Below the pieces are notes generated by a model, which saw only the letters and a program-made list of their open reading frames with translations, did not search any database and was not told the origin of the DNA. The translations under genes were made by a program, and so were the position numbers. DNA of 7,747 nucleotides from Clostridia bacterium (lineage in GTDB: Bacteria > Bacillota_A > Clostridia > Christensenellales > Aristaeellaceae): NCBI GenBank assembly GCA_017525805.1, contig JAFXSH010000109.1, positions 1-7,747 of the forward strand, given 5' to 3'. Of the stretch, positions 6,205 to 7,747 are shown one piece after another (position 1 is the stretch's first letter; each line of letters opens with the position of its first letter).

Positions 6205-6328
6205 CTTATTGTAATTTGGAAATGTTTCTCTCTGAATGCTCTTTTCATTTGCCTGCGGCTGACCGGCTGCTTTGAACCGCCTTTTTGTATCTTTTGATCA
6301 TTCCCCTCTGGTAAATCCGAGCATTTGA
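6205..6328. other. Gene-free remnant between the RhuM fragment and the antiporter promoter
   Basis: No supported coding sequence is seen on either strand. The frame continuing from the RhuM fragment stays open for about 30 codons but resembles nothing. A T run follows GAACCGCC near 6275-6287, but only a 4-bp stem can be drawn, so no terminator is called. The stretch is probably the scar left by deletion of the rest of the RhuM gene. Confidence 0.5.
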
Positions 6329-6337
6329 TGCTATACT
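6320..6337 (+). promoter_or_regulatory. Extended -10 promoter of the antiporter gene, with overlapping small dyad
   Basis: TGC followed by TATACT (6329-6337) is an extended -10 element. No good -35 box lies 16-18 bp upstream, as is common for this class. AGCAT (6320-6324) and ATGCT (6328-6332) form an inverted repeat that overlaps the element and could be an operator. The start point would be near 6344, giving a leader of ~40 nt. Confidence 0.55.
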
Positions 6338-6382
6338 GTTCCCGCTTCGGAAAACAGGAAGCATTGGAGGAGGAACGGAAAC

Positions 6383-7363
6383 ATGCTCGTACCGGTTTTA
6401 CTGTTTATTTTAGGTCTGGCGCTGCTCATCAAGGGCGGCGACTGGTTCGTGGACGGGGCCACGGGGCTGGCCCATCGGTTCCATCTGCCCGAGCTGCTGA
6501 TCGGGGCCACGGTGGTTTCCATTGGCACCACCCTGCCGGAGGTCATGGTATCCGCCCAGGCGGCGCTGGAACACAACAGCGGCATTTCCTACGGCAACGC
6601 CATCGGCTCGGTGATCTGCAACACCAGCCTGATCGCCGCCCTGACCATTGCCATCCGGCCCAGCGGCGTGAAGAAAAGCACCCTGCGGGTGCCGGTGGCG
6701 GCCTTTTTCTGCGCCGCTATCCTCTATTCCCTGATCGCCTACACCGCCGGGGAATTCCAGCGCTGGCAGGGCCTTATGTTCCTGGCCCTGTTCGTCGGCT
6801 ATATGATCCTGACCGTTTATCAAATGAAGAAGCACCCCGATCAGGCGGACACGGAGGATGCGGAGGACGACGAAAAAGCCCCCAAGGACCGGCCCCTGTG
6901 GCAGGAGCTGCTTGGCCTGGCGGCGGGGGCCGCCGCCATTGCCGTGGGTGCGCGCCTGCTGGTGGATAACGGCACGAAGATCGCCGCCGCCCTGGGCGTG
7001 CCGGACAGCGTGATCGGCCTGACCATGGTGGCCCTGGGCACCTCCCTGCCCGAGCTGGTGACCGCCATCACCGCCCTGGCGAAGGGCCACAGCGCCCTGT
7101 CCCTGGGCAACATCATCGGGGCTAACCTGTTCAACATCGTGCTGGTGTCCGGCGCGGCCATCACCATCTCCCCCTTCGCCATCCCCGTGGAAAAGACGCT
7201 GGCGGGCATGAACGCCTCCCTGGTGGTGGACATCCCGGTGATGCTGGGCGTGATGGCGCTGCTGTGCCTGCCCGCTCTGGTCAAGGGCAAGCTTTCCCGC
7301 TGGCAGGGAATCACCCTGCTGTGCGTGTACGCCGCCTTTACGGCGTTCCAGTTTATCGTATGA
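6383..7363 (+). CDS. Ca2+/Na+ antiporter family (CaCA, YrbG-type) membrane protein
   Basis: A 326-aa integral membrane protein starting at ATG 6383 after a strong GGAGGAGGAA (6366-6375). It contains two alpha repeats of the cation/Ca2+ exchanger superfamily. Repeat 1 has IGTTLPE (47-53) and GNAIGSVICN (71-80); repeat 2 has LGTSLPE (218-224) and GNIIGANLFN (242-251). Glu53 and Glu224 are the paired ion-binding acids, and Asn80 and Asn251 line the same site in archaeal NCX structures. Hydrophobic segments fit about ten membrane helices, in two inverted halves of five. The halves are joined by an acidic loop at residues ~149-170 rich in Asp and Glu, presumably cytoplasmic. Expected role: exchange of Ca2+ for Na+ or H+ across the cytoplasmic membrane; the coupling ion cannot be decided from sequence. 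It is a single-gene unit with its own promoter and terminator, directly upstream of rpoB. Confidence 0.93.
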   Translation: MLVPVLLFILGLALLIKGGDWFVDGATGLAHRFHLPELLIGATVVSIGTTLPEVMVSAQAALEHNSGISYGNAIGSVICNTSLIAALTIAIRPSGVKKSTLRVPVAAFFCAAILYSLIAYTAGEFQRWQGLMFLALFVGYMILTVYQMKKHPDQADTEDAEDDEKAPKDRPLWQELLGLAAGAAAIAVGARLLVDNGTKIAAALGVPDSVIGLTMVALGTSLPELVTAITALAKGHSALSLGNIIGANLFNIVLVSGAAITISPFAIPVEKTLAGMNASLVVDIPVMLGVMALLCLPALVKGKLSRWQGITLLCVYAAFTAFQFIV

Positions 7364-7382
7364 CCGCCCTGTCAATATCTAT

Positions 7383-7419
7383 CGCCGCCGCGGGAACAGC
7401 CTCCCCGGCGGCGTTTTTT
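7383..7419 (+). terminator. Rho-independent terminator after the antiporter gene
   Basis: CGCCGCCG (7383-7390) pairs with CGGCGGCG (7406-7413), followed by TTTTTT (7414-7419). GGG/CCC inside the loop (7392-7394 with 7403-7405) can add pairs. It lies 19 nt after the stop codon and insulates rpoB from the antiporter gene. Confidence 0.92.
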
Positions 7420-7480
7420 CATTGAACCAGTTTTTTCTAAAATTATTTACAGTTTTGACGCATTATTTTCAAAAAGTTGA

Positions 7481-7509
7481 TTGACAGGCACGATTATGTA
7501 TGCTACAAT
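7481..7509 (+). promoter_or_regulatory. Near-consensus sigma-A promoter of rpoB
   Basis: TTGACA (7481-7486) is a perfect -35 box. It is 17 bp from TACAAT (7504-7509), which is preceded by TGC to give an extended -10. This is the strongest promoter in the window, fitting a gene needed at high level. Transcription should begin near 7516, leaving a leader of about 136 nt. Confidence 0.9.
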
Positions 7510-7515
7510 TTATAA

Positions 7516-7651
7516 TTGCACCAGTGTCGAATGTGTGCGCCTTTTTTCCTGCGTCCCGCATCCTGGCAAGGCAAAAAAACCAGGGCTCTGAGGGGTAGGG
7601 GAAATGTGCGCTTTTTCCGGCGTCTGGGAGCAATAAAGGGGTGATAGCTTT
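7516..7651 (+). promoter_or_regulatory. Long rpoB 5' leader, possible regulatory RNA
   Basis: The untranslated leader of ~136 nt contains several local pairings: CCTGG/CCAGG (7562-7566 with 7580-7584), GGAAA/TTTCC (7600-7604 with 7614-7618) and CCAG/CTGG (7580-7583 with 7624-7627). Some of these exclude each other, as in an attenuator. It also holds two copies of an imperfect repeat described separately. No known riboswitch is recognised and no convincing terminator hairpin precedes the T runs. The ribosome site is AAAGGGGTGAT (7635-7645). Confidence 0.45.
7534..7624 (+). repeat. Imperfect direct repeat in the rpoB leader
   Basis: Copy 1 (7534-7555) and copy 2 (7605-7624) share TGTGCGC, then a run of T, then CC-N-GCGTC. 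They differ by one extra C and one extra T in copy 1 and by T versus G before GCGTC. The copies start 71 nt apart. The function is unknown. Confidence 0.6.
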
Positions 7652-7747
7652 ATGGTGCACGAGGTCCAAATGGGGAAGCTGCGCAAGCGGATGAGCTTCT
7701 CGCGCATCGACGAGGTACTGGACATGCCCAACCTGATCGAGGTGCAG
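7652..7747 (+). CDS. rpoB: RNA polymerase beta subunit, N-terminal 32 codons (continues beyond window)
   Basis: ATG 7652 follows GGGGTGAT (7638-7645), a good match to the anti-Shine-Dalgarno consensus. The frame is open to the last base. The translation contains [20 protein letters not shown] followed by LIEVQ, which corresponds to the conserved start of bacterial RpoB (in Firmicutes, a basic segment, then a Ser/Tyr-rich turn, then EVLELPNLIEIQ). RpoB is the catalytic beta subunit of RNA polymerase. In many bacteria rpoB follows rplJ-rplL directly; here the gene upstream is a cation antiporter, and rpoB has its own strong promoter and leader. Only about 3 percent of the expected protein is in the window, so the assignment rests on this short but highly conserved stretch. 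Confidence 0.9.
   Translation, partial: MVHEVQMGKLRKRMSFSRIDEVLDMPNLIEVQ

Noticed and set aside
6253..6287. Possible terminator before the antiporter gene
   Set aside because: There is a T run after CCGCC, but only a 4-bp GCGG/CCGC stem with a long loop can be formed.
6242..6298. Short minus-strand ORF (18 codons, starting MIKRYKKA) in the RhuM scar
   Set aside because: It is very short, the purine-rich stretch before it is too close to the ATG, and nothing supports it as a gene.
6410..7375. Long antisense frame over the antiporter gene
   Set aside because: It is a by-product of high GC in third positions; the Gly/His/Gln-rich translation is typical of shadow frames, and the + strand protein is clearly a CaCA transporter.
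1..7747. tRNA, rRNA, CRISPR array, insertion-sequence ends or origin
   Set aside because: No cloverleaf, regular spaced repeats, transposase frame or terminal inverted repeats were seen on either strand.

Overview
The window looks like a chromosomal segment from a GC-rich, Gram-positive anaerobe, most likely a gut- or rumen-type member of Clostridia (Oscillospirales/Christensenellales-like). The evidence is indirect: strong GGAGG-type ribosome binding sites, sigma-A promoters with near-consensus boxes, GC-rich codon third positions, a clostridial-type GH13 glycosidase and an rpoB start resembling Firmicutes proteins. The species cannot be fixed from this sequence.

Layout, left to right, all genes on the + strand. 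(1) The 3' part of a GH13 alpha-glycosidase gene ends at 736, followed by a strong intrinsic terminator. (2) A three-gene operon spans about 899-4447: a 500-aa protein fusing an XRE-type helix-turn-helix domain to a complete UDP-glucose-6-dehydrogenase-like enzyme, then a GHMP sugar kinase of galacturonokinase type, then a sugar-1-phosphate nucleotidyltransferase. Its promoter carries a dyad between the -35 and -10 boxes and a second inverted repeat that includes the -35, suggesting control by a DNA-binding protein, possibly the fusion enzyme itself. (3) A terminator with a promoter built into it (4484-4526) separates the operon from a gene for a Schlafen-type AlbA_2/HATPase/winged-helix protein. 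(4) An AT-richer patch (5894-6230) holds a 29-codon ORF with an apparent premature stop and the first 39 codons of a broken RhuM-family gene. (5) An independent gene encodes a YrbG-type Ca2+/Na+ (cation) antiporter with its own promoter and terminator. (6) A consensus promoter, a leader of about 136 nt with an internal imperfect repeat, and the first 32 codons of rpoB run to the window edge.

The central operon reads as a uronic-acid nucleotide-sugar module. The dehydrogenase would make a UDP-uronate from a UDP-hexose. The kinase and nucleotidyltransferase together would make a nucleotide-uronate by salvage of the free uronic acid. The fused DNA-binding domain would let a nucleotide-sugar enzyme act as its own regulator. 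That circuit is the most novel candidate system here, but the regulatory part is inference. The AlbA_2 gene and RhuM remnant resemble a small accessory island that is decaying between housekeeping genes.
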